Origin: Deltaproteobacteria bacterium
Lineage (GTDB): Bacteria; Desulfobacterota; Syntrophia; Syntrophales; Smithellaceae
Assembly: GCA_025361065.1 (NCBI GenBank)
Contig: JANYAY010000012.1
Location: 1 to 49,579, forward strand
Direction: 5' to 3'
DNA length: 49,579 bases
The notes under the pieces were generated by a model that saw nothing but the letters and a program-made list of their open reading frames with translations, was not told the DNA's origin and searched no databases. Numbering within the stretch: position 1 is the first letter of the stretch; each line of letters opens with the position of its first letter. Shown here piece after piece: positions 18,152-26,670 of the stretch. Both the position numbers and the translations under genes were made by a program.

Positions 18152-19318
18152 ATGCCCGAAATACCCGGACCGATCACCATACCGCCCGACAAAGCGGAAC
18201 TCGCCGGCAGACTATCTAAAGTCCGCGCGCTCATGGAGGCAAATAAACTGGATTACTACGTATCTTTCGATCCGGTTAATATCTATTATCTGACCAATTT
18301 CGCGAACAACGTGCACGAGAGGCCCTTCATCCTGATATTGCCCCGGAAGGGGACGCCCACCATGCTCTGTCCGCTTCTGGAATCAAGCCACGTGAAGACG
18401 CGGGCGCTCTGCGACCTCGAATATGTAACGTATTACGAGGTGCCCTCGCCGCAGGGGCAGAACTGGTTCGACGTATACAAGAACCTCATCGACGAAAACG
18501 CGCGAGTGGGCATTGAATCGGCGCTCCCTGTGGGGATTGCCAATGCAACGCCGGGAAAACACGTGATTGAGGATATAATCGACGACGTCCGGCTCGTCAA
18601 GACGGCATACGAAATAGGCCGTACGGTGCATGCCTGCTCCATCATCAACGAAGGCCATAGGAAGCTCCTGGAAATCACCAGGCCGGGCGCAATGGAGGTA
18701 ATAATCTACGGAGAGGTCGTGCGCCTTATGATGGGGAAAATGCTGATGGAGATCCCGACTGCCAACCTGCTGGCATCAAAGTTCATCGGGGCGGTGTGGC
18801 CGCCTTCGCTCTCGCATGACCCTCACATCGTGCCTACACCCTTTACCGCAATGGAAGAAGGCGGGCCTCATGTTTCCATCGTGACCGCGCAGGTAGACGG
18901 ATATGGGGTAGAGGTGGAGCGTACCTTTTTCCTCGGCAAAGTCCCGGAAGTATCCATAAAGCCCTTCGAGGTAATGATGAAGGCGCGCTCCCGGGCCTAC
19001 GAAATGCTCAAACCAGGCGTCGTCCTGGAGGAGATTGACGGGCAGGTTCGTCAGATAATCAGCAAAGCGGGATACGAGAAAAACATCCTCCACCGCACAG
19101 GGCATGGACTGGGCATAACCGGACACGAGGCTCCTTATGTGGCGCTCGGCGATTCCCGGAGGCTCGTTCCCGGAATGCTCATCAGCATAGAACCGGGAAT
19201 CTATCTTCCCGGTGAGGGCGGTTACCGGCATTCCGACACGGTGCTGATAACGGAAAACGGCTACGCCAGGCTTACCGATGCTCCCGATACGCTCGCAGAG
19301 CTGACCATTGGACTCTAA
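18152..19318 (+). CDS. M24 family (creatinase-like) hydrolase, metal ligands degenerate
   Basis: A 388-residue pita-bread-fold protein related to Xaa-Pro peptidases. The N-terminal domain (about 1-150) is followed by the catalytic domain. GHGLGITGHEAPY and SIEPGIYLPG keep the conserved His and one Glu. The first metal-binding Asp is absent (the segment reads SIVTAQVDGYGVEVERTF), the second is Glu, and the last Glu is lost in GGYRHSDTV. This pattern matches creatinase, an M24 homologue that works without metals, better than a true aminopeptidase. GGAGG lies before ATG 18152. It is followed by an MFS transporter, so it may act on an imported small molecule. The gene sits between two copies of repeat family 2. 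Confidence 0.8.
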   Translation: MPEIPGPITIPPDKAELAGRLSKVRALMEANKLDYYVSFDPVNIYYLTNFANNVHERPFILILPRKGTPTMLCPLLESSHVKTRALCDLEYVTYYEVPSPQGQNWFDVYKNLIDENARVGIESALPVGIANATPGKHVIEDIIDDVRLVKTAYEIGRTVHACSIINEGHRKLLEITRPGAMEVIIYGEVVRLMMGKMLMEIPTANLLASKFIGAVWPPSLSHDPHIVPTPFTAMEEGGPHVSIVTAQVDGYGVEVERTFFLGKVPEVSIKPFEVMMKARSRAYEMLKPGVVLEEIDGQVRQIISKAGYEKNILHRTGHGLGITGHEAPYVALGDSRRLVPGMLISIEPGIYLPGEGGYRHSDTVLITENGYARLTDAPDTLAELTIGL

Positions 19319-19416
19319 TCCCGCTCGCGCGGGACGAGCGTTAATTCTCGTGAGTTCGCTCGCGATAGAATGACGTTCATTTCATACCTCGACAGCGAGC
19401 TCGCGAGGTGGTTGAT
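19317..19416. repeat. Repeat family 2, copy 2 (100 bp)
   Basis: Same length and layout as 17881-17980, with a few differences in the central palindrome. Its first two bases are the last two of the upstream TAA stop codon. Confidence 0.8.
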
Positions 19417-19452
19417 AAGAGCGATGTAAAATAAAACCGGAAAAGAGGTTGC

Positions 19453-20751
19453 ATGGCATCAATAAAAAGAGACGATGCAGCACCCCCTGTGGCCCGATCC
19501 GCCGCTGTATTTACGCTGGTCGTTGTCACCATGCTGTACATCATCAATTACATGGACCGGATGGTGCTATCGGCGACCCTTCCCCTCATCAAGGCCGACT
19601 TAAACCTTACCGATACTGAATGCGGCTGGCTGGGAACCATCTATTTTGTGATCGTTGCCGTCCTCACACTGCCGGCCTCGATACTCTGCGACCGCTGGAG
19701 CAGGAAGAAATCGCTTTCTCTCATGGCATTACTCTGGAGCGCCGCGACATTTCTCACCGGGGCCGGATCGACCTTTAGCCATCTATTTGCGGCCCGCGGC
19801 GGTGTGGGCGTGGGCGAGGCGGGTTTTGCCCCCGGCGGCATAGCCTATGTCTCCGGCTCTTTTAAGGATTCGGTGCGGGCGAAGGTGCTGGGAGTCTTCA
19901 ATCTCGGGGTGCCTCTCGGCTCCATACTTGGTATCGTTCTCGCAGGCGCCCTGGCCAAAGCCAACCTCTTCGGCCTGGGGTGGAGGACCCCTTTTTATTT
20001 TTTCGCGATTCCCGGAATTATCCTGGCCGTCCTGGTGCTTTTCACCCGCGATTATCCTACTATCGGTATTGTCTACGGCGCCGGAACAAAACCGCTCACC
20101 GTATGGCAGGGACTTCTGGCCGTAATGAAAACGCCTACCCTTCTTTTCGCTTACTTCGGCGTGGGGGCGATGAGCTTTGTCGGCGGCGCCGTGGGCCATT
20201 GGCTGCCGACTTATTTCGCGCGCAGCCGTAACATCGACGTGGCGCAGGCATCCCTCCTGATGGGCGGCATTATAATTTTCGGGGTTATCGGTCCCGTCGC
20301 CGGCGGTATAATTGCCGATCGCTGGATGAAAAAAAGGAGCAATGCCCGGCCGCTTACTGCCGCCATCCTCGCGCTCTTGTGTGCAATTTTCCTCTATGCG
20401 GGATTCCTTATCGATTCCACGAGTATGAAGTCGCTGGCGTATGTGGTTTTCATTATAGTGGGAATTCTCCTGTTCGCTTATACCGCCCCGGCCTACTCGG
20501 TCAGCCAGGATCTGGTGCCTGCAGGGATGCGGAGCATCAGCATGGGGATACTGGTGCTGGTTACCTATGGGACTCTGGCGGCCTATGCGCCTGTTGCAGT
20601 GGGATGGCTTTCGGATGTTCTCGGAACACCGGGACACCCGGACCTGGCGGCGGCTTTCCTGTTCGTTCCGCCTGTCGGTTTACTTGGGGCGCTGCTCTTT
20701 TATCTGTCGTCGCGGTTTCACGACCGGGACATTAAAAAGCTCAAAGGGTGA
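19453..20751 (+). CDS. MFS transporter
   Basis: A 432-residue polytopic protein with about twelve hydrophobic segments. INYMDRMVLSATLP in helix 1 and CDRWSRKKSLSLM in the loop after helix 2 (the MFS signature DRxSRK) identify the superfamily. The motifs resemble organic-anion/spinster-like members. The substrate is not predictable, but linkage to the creatinase-like gene upstream suggests uptake of that enzyme's substrate. An AAAAGAGG ribosome site precedes ATG 19453. The next gene (21007) is convergent; the 255 nt between them hold no evident gene or strong terminator. Confidence 0.9.
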   Translation: MASIKRDDAAPPVARSAAVFTLVVVTMLYIINYMDRMVLSATLPLIKADLNLTDTECGWLGTIYFVIVAVLTLPASILCDRWSRKKSLSLMALLWSAATFLTGAGSTFSHLFAARGGVGVGEAGFAPGGIAYVSGSFKDSVRAKVLGVFNLGVPLGSILGIVLAGALAKANLFGLGWRTPFYFFAIPGIILAVLVLFTRDYPTIGIVYGAGTKPLTVWQGLLAVMKTPTLLFAYFGVGAMSFVGGAVGHWLPTYFARSRNIDVAQASLLMGGIIIFGVIGPVAGGIIADRWMKKRSNARPLTAAILALLCAIFLYAGFLIDSTSMKSLAYVVFIIVGILLFAYTAPAYSVSQDLVPAGMRSISMGILVLVTYGTLAAYAPVAVGWLSDVLGTPGHPDLAAAFLFVPPVGLLGALLFYLSSRFHDRDIKKLKG

Positions 20752-21006
20752 TCAACTGAAGCCCGGAAAACTTCTCCTGCGGCAATTCGTTTTTGCTAAG
20801 ATGTTGCTTTCTGACGGCGAAAATATAGGGCGGTTCTCTATCCGCGAGGTTAAATTACGTGCGACAATTTCAAGTTTATTGCCGGCCAAAGGAAACAATC
20901 AACAGCCAATCACCGAATTCTCCGGAATAAATCTCGGAATATTAACGTCATGGACCAGGAAGAGACCGGGCAACTCAGTTCCGGCTCCGCGCCTGCTGCG
21001 TTAGCA

Positions 21007-22203
21007 CTAGACCTGTCCCATGATCCCCGCTGCGAGTATTTTGCCGGCTTCTTCATCGCTCTTGCCCAGCAGATCGGTCAGGAGCCAATGATTGTCCTGG
21101 CCCAATGCCGGCGCGGGACCGCGTGCTTCCACCCTGCTGTTTAACGCTTTTACAGCATTACCGAAAATTGTGACGGTGCCAACGCCCGGTTGTTCAATGT
21201 CAACCAGCATACCGCGCGCTTTCGTATGGGGATTTTCTATAACCTGTTTGACGTTGTTTACTGGCGCGACAGGTGCACCGCTATGCATCAGTGCAGCCAT
21301 TACTTCTTCGGTTGATCGGACGGACGTCCACCCCTCGATGATATGTTTGAGCTCTACCTGGTTGGTGTTGCGGGCCATGAGATTCGAAAAGCGGGGATCA
21401 GCAGCAAGCTCGGGCCTGCCGATTGCCGTGCAGAGCCCCTTGAATGTATGTTCGCTGATGCAGATAATGAAAACGTGTGAGTCAGCTGTTTTGAAAGTGT
21501 CGAAGGGCGTGATGAGTTCAAAACGGTTACCTGAACGCTCACTCACATGGCCGGCCACCGTGTACTCCACAAACTTTGATTCCAGGAGGGTGATCGCAAC
21601 ATCATACATTGCGATATCGAGGTGTTCACCCTGACCTGTTTTTTCCCGCGCGTAAAGGGCCGCGCATATGGCGAAAGCGGCGTTATATGCGGTGGAAATG
21701 TCGACAATCAGAGTACCGGATCTGACGGGAGGCCGGTCCGGATAGCCCGTAGTACTCATGAGACCGGATATGGCCTGTATGACGGAATCATAACCGGGAA
21801 GTGGCGAGAGCGGGCCGTATTGACCATAGCCGGAAATGGAGCACAAGATGAGCTTGGGGTTTACCTGCTTCAGCGTATCGTAATCAAGACCGAGCTTTTT
21901 CATGGTGCCCGGCGTCATGTTTTCCACCAGAACATCTGCCGTCGCAATAAGCTCCTTGAACAGGGCGACGCCTTCCGGCTTTTTGAGATCAATCACAGCG
22001 CTCCGCTTGCCGTGGTTCATGGTGATAAAGGAAGCTGATGTTCCTTCCTTGTAAGGTGGAAAAAATCGCGCCTCGTCACCGATTACCGGTTTTTCGATTT
22101 TTATTACTTCAGCGCCCATGTCACCCATAAAATAGCAGCAACCGGGTCCTGCCACTGTTGTTGAAAAATCTATTATTCGCACTCCGTCCAGCATTCCTCT
22201 CAT
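21007..22203 (-). CDS. Family III CoA-transferase (CaiB/BaiF)
   Basis: A 398-residue protein with the N-terminal VRIIDFSTTVAGPGCCYFMGDMGAEVIKIE segment typical of formyl-CoA transferase and CaiB, and the catalytic Asp in GTLIVDISTAYN (D168; Asp169 in formyl-CoA transferase). It lacks the GHDINY motif of racemases, so CoA transfer between two acids is the more likely activity. AAGGAG stands before the start. It is the last gene of the minus-strand group but is separated from the preceding one by 222 nt that contain a strong hairpin, so it may have its own promoter. Confidence 0.87.
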   Translation of the reverse strand: MRGMLDGVRIIDFSTTVAGPGCCYFMGDMGAEVIKIEKPVIGDEARFFPPYKEGTSASFITMNHGKRSAVIDLKKPEGVALFKELIATADVLVENMTPGTMKKLGLDYDTLKQVNPKLILCSISGYGQYGPLSPLPGYDSVIQAISGLMSTTGYPDRPPVRSGTLIVDISTAYNAAFAICAALYAREKTGQGEHLDIAMYDVAITLLESKFVEYTVAGHVSERSGNRFELITPFDTFKTADSHVFIICISEHTFKGLCTAIGRPELAADPRFSNLMARNTNQVELKHIIEGWTSVRSTEEVMAALMHSGAPVAPVNNVKQVIENPHTKARGMLVDIEQPGVGTVTIFGNAVKALNSRVEARGPAPALGQDNHWLLTDLLGKSDEEAGKILAAGIMGQV

Positions 22204-22373
22204 GGTAGAATCTCCTTATTTTATGTAAACAAATTACAGAAAATTACTTTATAGTATGTGATTTTTGGCGGTGCATGGATTTGCAAAATATCTTAAAGAA
22301 GTCGTGCCGAACCGCGCGTGGTTCGGCCGCCGCTGTATTTTTTCGCGAGGAAGCACACCTTCCCAGTCAAGAT

Positions 22374-22406
22374 CAGGCCATCGCCCCTGCGACAGGCGAT
22401 GGCCTG
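22374..22406 (-). terminator. Strong hairpin after the unknown gene at 22426
   Basis: A perfect 12-bp stem (CAGGCCATCGCC at 22374-22385, complement at 22395-22406) with a 9-nt loop, 20 nt past the stop codon. No long U-run follows, so factor-independent termination is uncertain. A second perfect 8-bp hairpin lies at 22306-22327. Confidence 0.5.
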
Positions 22407-22425
22407 AATGTCTTGTGAAAACTTG

Positions 22426-23073
22426 CTATTCCTTATCGGTTCCTACCCATTTTGTAGCGGGGCCAATGACCAGGAAAGGGGCCGGATTTATCTTCCCTCC
22501 GCCAAGTGCCATATACCCGAGGCCAATAAACAGGTTGCCGTTGATCTTACGGAGTTCGTCCCGCATGGAATTAACGGTGCCTGAATTGTAGGCGCCGTAA
22601 TTGAGTTTGAAGGCGGGCTTTCCGTCATGATCAGATAGTCCGATCTGGGTATCCATCTTGCGGGTCCGGTAGATCTTGCCGGCGGCGTCCTTGAAGATGT
22701 TATATCCATAGCCTTTGTCCTTTTCAAAGGGATAGAAGGCCTTGCCCTCCCAGCGTGCCGGGCCGAAGAAGTGATGGGTATAATACCCGGCGCTCGATGC
22801 CATGATCCCGACATCCACCGTCGCTGCGGTGTATTCACCGTTAAAATCCTGGAAAGAAGGCGCGGAAGCGGCATAATAGAGCTGGAAGACATCGGCCTTG
22901 CTCAGTTTCTTAATATCATTGATGGTCGCCTTTTCCGGCGAAACGCCCAGGATCGTTTCCATGCTCCGTCCGTCGTACTTTCCGCCTTTCTGTAATATGT
23001 TGATTCCGGTCAGGGCAAGCTGCACAACGACCAGGATGGCTATGAGAACGAGAACTATTTTCAATGCTTTCAT
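22426..23073 (-). CDS. Unknown membrane-anchored protein
   Basis: A 215-residue protein of no recognised family. Residues 1-25 form a hydrophobic segment with a short basic start, either a signal anchor or an uncleaved signal peptide, so the rest should face the periplasm. The remainder is rich in aromatic residues and Gly (for example HHFFGPARWEGKAFYPF and GLGYMALGGGKINPAPF), suggesting a beta-rich lipid-binding or lipocalin-like fold; this is a guess from composition. A good GGAGG precedes the ATG. It is 18 nt downstream of an SDR and shares its operon, so a role with a hydrophobic substrate is plausible. Confidence 0.8.
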   Translation of the reverse strand: MKALKIVLVLIAILVVVQLALTGINILQKGGKYDGRSMETILGVSPEKATINDIKKLSKADVFQLYYAASAPSFQDFNGEYTAATVDVGIMASSAGYYTHHFFGPARWEGKAFYPFEKDKGYGYNIFKDAAGKIYRTRKMDTQIGLSDHDGKPAFKLNYGAYNSGTVNSMRDELRKINGNLFIGLGYMALGGGKINPAPFLVIGPATKWVGTDKE

Positions 23074-23091
23074 GAGATTTCCTCCAATAGG

Positions 23092-23907
23092 TTATTTGCT
23101 GTTTCTTCCCTTCCATGAGTCGTTGCACGTGGCCATACCCATGACTTTATTCAACCAGTCCATCGCATTAATCGAGAAGAGAACCTTGGTGAGAGGCGTC
23201 AGTATTTTAACGGGAAAACTCGGCACCGCAACCATGGCCGTGTTGTTTTTGATTGCCTTGATCACCTTTTTGGTCACGTCTCCGGCCGCGAGTATTTTCG
23301 TGCCTGCGACCATTTTTGATCCTTCGAACATGCCGGTGTTAACCGTGTTCGGACAAACGTAGGTAACGCCGATATTATATTTATGTTTCTTCATTTCCTG
23401 GCGGAGCGCATCGGAAAAGCCCACCACGCCGAATTTACTGGCGCAATAGGCGGAAAGATTGGGTAAGGCGAGAATTCCGCCGGCAGAGGCGAAATTCACA
23501 ATATGACCCTGCCCTTTCTTGATCATTGCCGGAAGAAACGCCTTGCATGTCCAGAACTGAGCGGTGAGATTAATGTTGATTGTTTTTTCAATGGCATCAT
23601 CGGTGAGATCGAGAAGTTCCTGTGCTTTGACGATACCGGCATTGTTTACCAGGATATCGACCGTTCCAAATTCCTTTTCCACCTTTTTTGCCAGTTCATA
23701 GACGGCCTTTCTATCGGAAATGTCGCAGATGTAATGGGTGCATTTTCCGATTTTCGCCAGTTCTTTCTTCGTTTTGGAAAGCGCCTCATTATTCACGTCC
23801 ACGAGGACAACACTGCATCCTTCCCTGAGGAGATCTTCCGATAAACTCCGGCCCATGCCCATCGCCGCCCCGGTAATAAGGGCAACCTTACCTTTTAAAT
23901 CCTTCAT
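23092..23907 (-). CDS. Short-chain dehydrogenase/reductase
   Basis: A 271-residue classical SDR. TGAAMGMGR (about 13-21) is the cofactor motif, NNAGIV the structural motif, and YCASKFGVVGF holds the catalytic Tyr and Lys. VLVDVN after beta-2 with a terminal Asp points to NAD rather than NADP. The C-terminal extension (about 210-271) is hydrophobic and resembles membrane-associated retinol/hydroxysteroid dehydrogenases of the SDR16C type. It lies 15 nt after the MarR gene and 18 nt before the unknown membrane protein. The substrate is likely lipophilic. Confidence 0.88.
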   Translation of the reverse strand: MKDLKGKVALITGAAMGMGRSLSEDLLREGCSVVLVDVNNEALSKTKKELAKIGKCTHYICDISDRKAVYELAKKVEKEFGTVDILVNNAGIVKAQELLDLTDDAIEKTININLTAQFWTCKAFLPAMIKKGQGHIVNFASAGGILALPNLSAYCASKFGVVGFSDALRQEMKKHKYNIGVTYVCPNTVNTGMFEGSKMVAGTKILAAGDVTKKVIKAIKNNTAMVAVPSFPVKILTPLTKVLFSINAMDWLNKVMGMATCNDSWKGRNSK

Positions 23908-23922
23908 GCTTTCCCTCCTGAA

Positions 23923-24393
23923 TTATTTACTTGCAGTTTCTTTACTTACATTTTTAGGCCGCGTGCCGAGAATCTTGTCCAGGCATCGCGCAGTCGTAAC
24001 AAACGCATCAAGCTCATCTTCGGAAAAGTCGTTGAGGTTCGCGGAAAGGACGCTAAACGAGTGATCTTCCACCGCCCGGACGGTCTTCTCGCCATTGTCA
24101 GTCAAGGAAACGAGGATGGCCCGGCGGTCTTTCTCGTCCGTTACCCTTTCCAGCAGTTGCATTCTTTCCATTTTTGCCACAATACGGGTCATTGTACTTA
24201 TCGGCATGCCCATCCGGCAGGCAATTTCGCTCATTCTCGATGGCGACTGCCTCCGCAATAGCTGCAGGAGATAAATCTGCCCGTAAGACAGCTCAAAACG
24301 CTTAACTTTGTCCCGTTCGAAAGCGTAAATAGCCGTAAGGGCATTAAAAAGCAGCCCATCGAGCTCCTGGCGATTCATCTTGATATCCGACAC
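23923..24393 (-). CDS. MarR family transcriptional regulator
   Basis: A 156-residue winged-helix regulator. The DNA-binding region contains SRMSEIACRMGMPISTMTRI and the wing VTDEKDRRAILVSLTDNG, both typical of MarR. The GTG at 24393 is preferred because AGGGGG lies 7 nt upstream; a TTG two codons earlier would be too close to it. It heads the minus-strand operon with the SDR and membrane protein, and is divergent from the ligase at 24919, so it may control both. No clear operator palindrome was found near its start. Confidence 0.87.
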   Translation of the reverse strand: MSDIKMNRQELDGLLFNALTAIYAFERDKVKRFELSYGQIYLLQLLRRQSPSRMSEIACRMGMPISTMTRIVAKMERMQLLERVTDEKDRRAILVSLTDNGEKTVRAVEDHSFSVLSANLNDFSEDELDAFVTTARCLDKILGTRPKNVSKETASK

Positions 24394-24399
24394 CTTCAA

Positions 24400-24918
24400 T
24401 CCCCCTGAATCATTAAATTAACGTGCTTTTAAACACAATTACTTCCATGTTGCAACTAATTTTTAAAAATCTTTTTTTCCGCTCCGGAACGCGTACGTTC
24501 GCCAATCGCTCCGGATGGTTTCCCTCCCGCAGGCCATATCATTTCGGTTATGTTGGCAAAGCCACAAACTCAGAGTGGTCGATGAATGCTTGTTGCCTGG
24601 ATTGGACGTCATCTCGTTCTTTAGTGAAGACCTTAAATCCGGAGGCGATGACCATGTCCTTTAGCCCGCCGCTGATGAAGGAATAAACGTCGTCGTCCTT
24701 ACGGCCGGCATTGTTCGTGAATTACCGTCCTCCGGAATCGGAAGAGTATCTGAATTAAAAAATAAAATATTATTGAGAAATAAAAAAGTGCTGAATTCTA
24801 ATTTAACATGTGGTACAAGTACCGGGAAAAGGGAATACGACAGCAAATGATCCGAGCCTAATGAGGGACTTTCAGCAAAGAGAAAGGCCTTACTAAAATA
24901 AAGGGAGGAACATCTATC
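24400..24918. other. Divergent intergenic region with a possible gene remnant
   Basis: No intact gene. On the minus strand, 24548-24688 reads as an uninterrupted stretch containing GGLKDMVIASGFKVFTKE, which resembles the hinge region of acyl-CoA ligases (KDMIIxSGFNV). It has no start, is short and ends at a TAA, so it is best read as a decayed fragment; the match is tentative. A small palindrome GGTACAAGTACC lies at about 24813-24824, upstream of the ligase at 24919. Confidence 0.35.
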
Positions 24919-26508
24919 GTGAAGGGATTAACACCGTTTGAAGAAAATGTATTGCGCCGCATTGCCGTCGGTGATCTGCTTGTTCGCACCACTGCCCGCT
25001 ATCCGCAGGCGCACCCCCTGCGCTTTCGCGACAAAACCTATACTTACGCGGAACTGAACACGGCTGTCAACCGGTGCGCTCACGGCTTGACCAAGATGGG
25101 CATCACTAAAGGTGACCGCTGCGCAATCCTGTCTCACAACTGCGATCAGTTCGTGATTCTCTGGTGGGGCCTGATGAAAATCGGGGCCATCATCACACCC
25201 CTCAATTTTATGTTAAAAAGCGAAGAGGTCAAATATATCGTCAATCATTCAGAGCCGGTGGCTTTCTTCGTGGAAGACAAGCTCATTGCCGGCATGCTCG
25301 CCATCAAGGATGAATTGAAAACGGTCCGGACCTTCGGATACATCAACCTCGCCGGCGACACCGTCCCGGACGGGTGGATGAACATCGAAGACCTCTGGAA
25401 GGCTGACCTTCCCGCTACGGAACCGGAAGTGATTATCCATCCCGACGATCCGGCGCTGCTGCTCTATACCTCGGGCACCGAGTCGGCGCCAAAGGGAGTC
25501 ATTAACACACATCTCAACTTTTTCAGCATCATCCTGAGCGCCGCGGCGGATCTGCGCGTCGGCAAGGGGGATGTAATCATCGGCGGGATCCCGCTTTACC
25601 ATGTCGCCGCGATGTACCTTTTCATCGCCTGCGTCGCCCTTGGCGCCACCACCCTCATGGAATACGCCCCGGATCCCTTCGAGATACTGAAGTTCACACA
25701 GGAAGACAAAGTCACGATCTGGGTCTGGCCGCCGACTCTGTATATCAACCTGCCGCTTTTCCCGAACTTCGGTGAGCTCGATTTCTCGTCGCTCAAACTA
25801 TGCATCGTTTTCGGCGCCCTTTGCCCGCCGGCCGTTCTGGACCAGTGGCGGAAAAAGCTCCCCTCGACCCGGTTTATGAACTACTATGGTCAGACGGAGA
25901 TGAGTCCCCTGGGCGCCAGCCTGCAGGACGCCGATTTCACTGCGCATCCTGATTCCATCGGCCGTTCTCATGTCCCTCTGGAGATGAAGGTTTTCGGTCC
26001 GGACGACCGCGAGCTTCCCCGGGGCGAGGTCGGCGAACTAGTCGCCCGCGGACCCGCCATTATGCTCGGCTACTACAAGGAAGAGGCCAAGACGGCTTTA
26101 ACCTTCCGCGGCGGGTGGCACCATACGGGAGATATCGTCCGGATGGATGACGAAGGCTTCGTCTACTTCGTCGATCGGGCCAAGGACATCATCAAAACCG
26201 GTGGGGAAAACGTTTCCTCGCAGGAAGTTGAGGCGTTTCTGTACAAACACCCGAAAGTGGCCGATGCCGCCGTCATCGGTATGCCGGACCCGGTCTGGTC
26301 GGAGGCGGTTACGGCTATCATCGTCCCGAAACCGGGGCAGACCATTGAGGAAAAAGAGATTGTCGATTTCTGCAAACAGTCTCTGGCTGCTTACAAAGTC
26401 CCCAAAAATATCTTCTTTGTTGAGGCGTTGCCGCGCAACCCGAGCGGCAAGCTCCTGAAGAACATCCTGCGGAAGGAATGCGCGGCCAAAATGTCGGCAA
26501 AAGCCTAG
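24919..26508 (+). CDS. Acyl-CoA ligase (AMP-forming)
   Basis: A 529-residue ANL-superfamily ligase starting at GTG 24919 behind AAGGGAGG. The phosphate loop is YTSGTESAPKGVINTH, the A5 motif YYGQTEMSPLG, the hinge DRAKDIIKTGGENVSS, and the catalytic Lys is in PRNPSGKLLKN. The sequence is closest in pattern to fatty-acid CoA ligases. It is divergent from the MarR-SDR operon and convergent with the CoA-transferase/GNAT fusion. It is the third full-length acyl-CoA ligase in the window. Confidence 0.92.
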   Translation: MKGLTPFEENVLRRIAVGDLLVRTTARYPQAHPLRFRDKTYTYAELNTAVNRCAHGLTKMGITKGDRCAILSHNCDQFVILWWGLMKIGAIITPLNFMLKSEEVKYIVNHSEPVAFFVEDKLIAGMLAIKDELKTVRTFGYINLAGDTVPDGWMNIEDLWKADLPATEPEVIIHPDDPALLLYTSGTESAPKGVINTHLNFFSIILSAAADLRVGKGDVIIGGIPLYHVAAMYLFIACVALGATTLMEYAPDPFEILKFTQEDKVTIWVWPPTLYINLPLFPNFGELDFSSLKLCIVFGALCPPAVLDQWRKKLPSTRFMNYYGQTEMSPLGASLQDADFTAHPDSIGRSHVPLEMKVFGPDDRELPRGEVGELVARGPAIMLGYYKEEAKTALTFRGGWHHTGDIVRMDDEGFVYFVDRAKDIIKTGGENVSSQEVEAFLYKHPKVADAAVIGMPDPVWSEAVTAIIVPKPGQTIEEKEIVDFCKQSLAAYKVPKNIFFVEALPRNPSGKLLKNILRKECAAKMSAKA

Positions 26509-26532
26509 GGCCGCCGGTATTGGTGGTTCACA

Positions 26533-26574
26533 CCCTGAGCCTATCCTCTTGTTTTCCTTGAGGAAGGTTCAGGG
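26533..26574. terminator. Hairpin between convergent genes
   Basis: An imperfect stem pairs CCCTGA..CC..CCTC (from 26533) with GAGG..GG..TCAGGG (to 26574) around a T-rich loop. Placed between the convergent ligase and CoA-transferase/GNAT genes, it may stop transcription from both sides. Confidence 0.5.
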
Positions 26575-26670
26575 CATTGTCCGACAGACCATTGATTATT
26601 GCAGATGATGCAGTTCGCTCATCATCCGTCCTGGTATGACCGGAATATGTGCGAAAATACGTTCCGGAAT

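Noticed and set aside
18152-19318. Annotation as a true Xaa-Pro aminopeptidase
   Set aside because: Three of five metal ligands are changed, so a metal-dependent peptidase activity is not supported.
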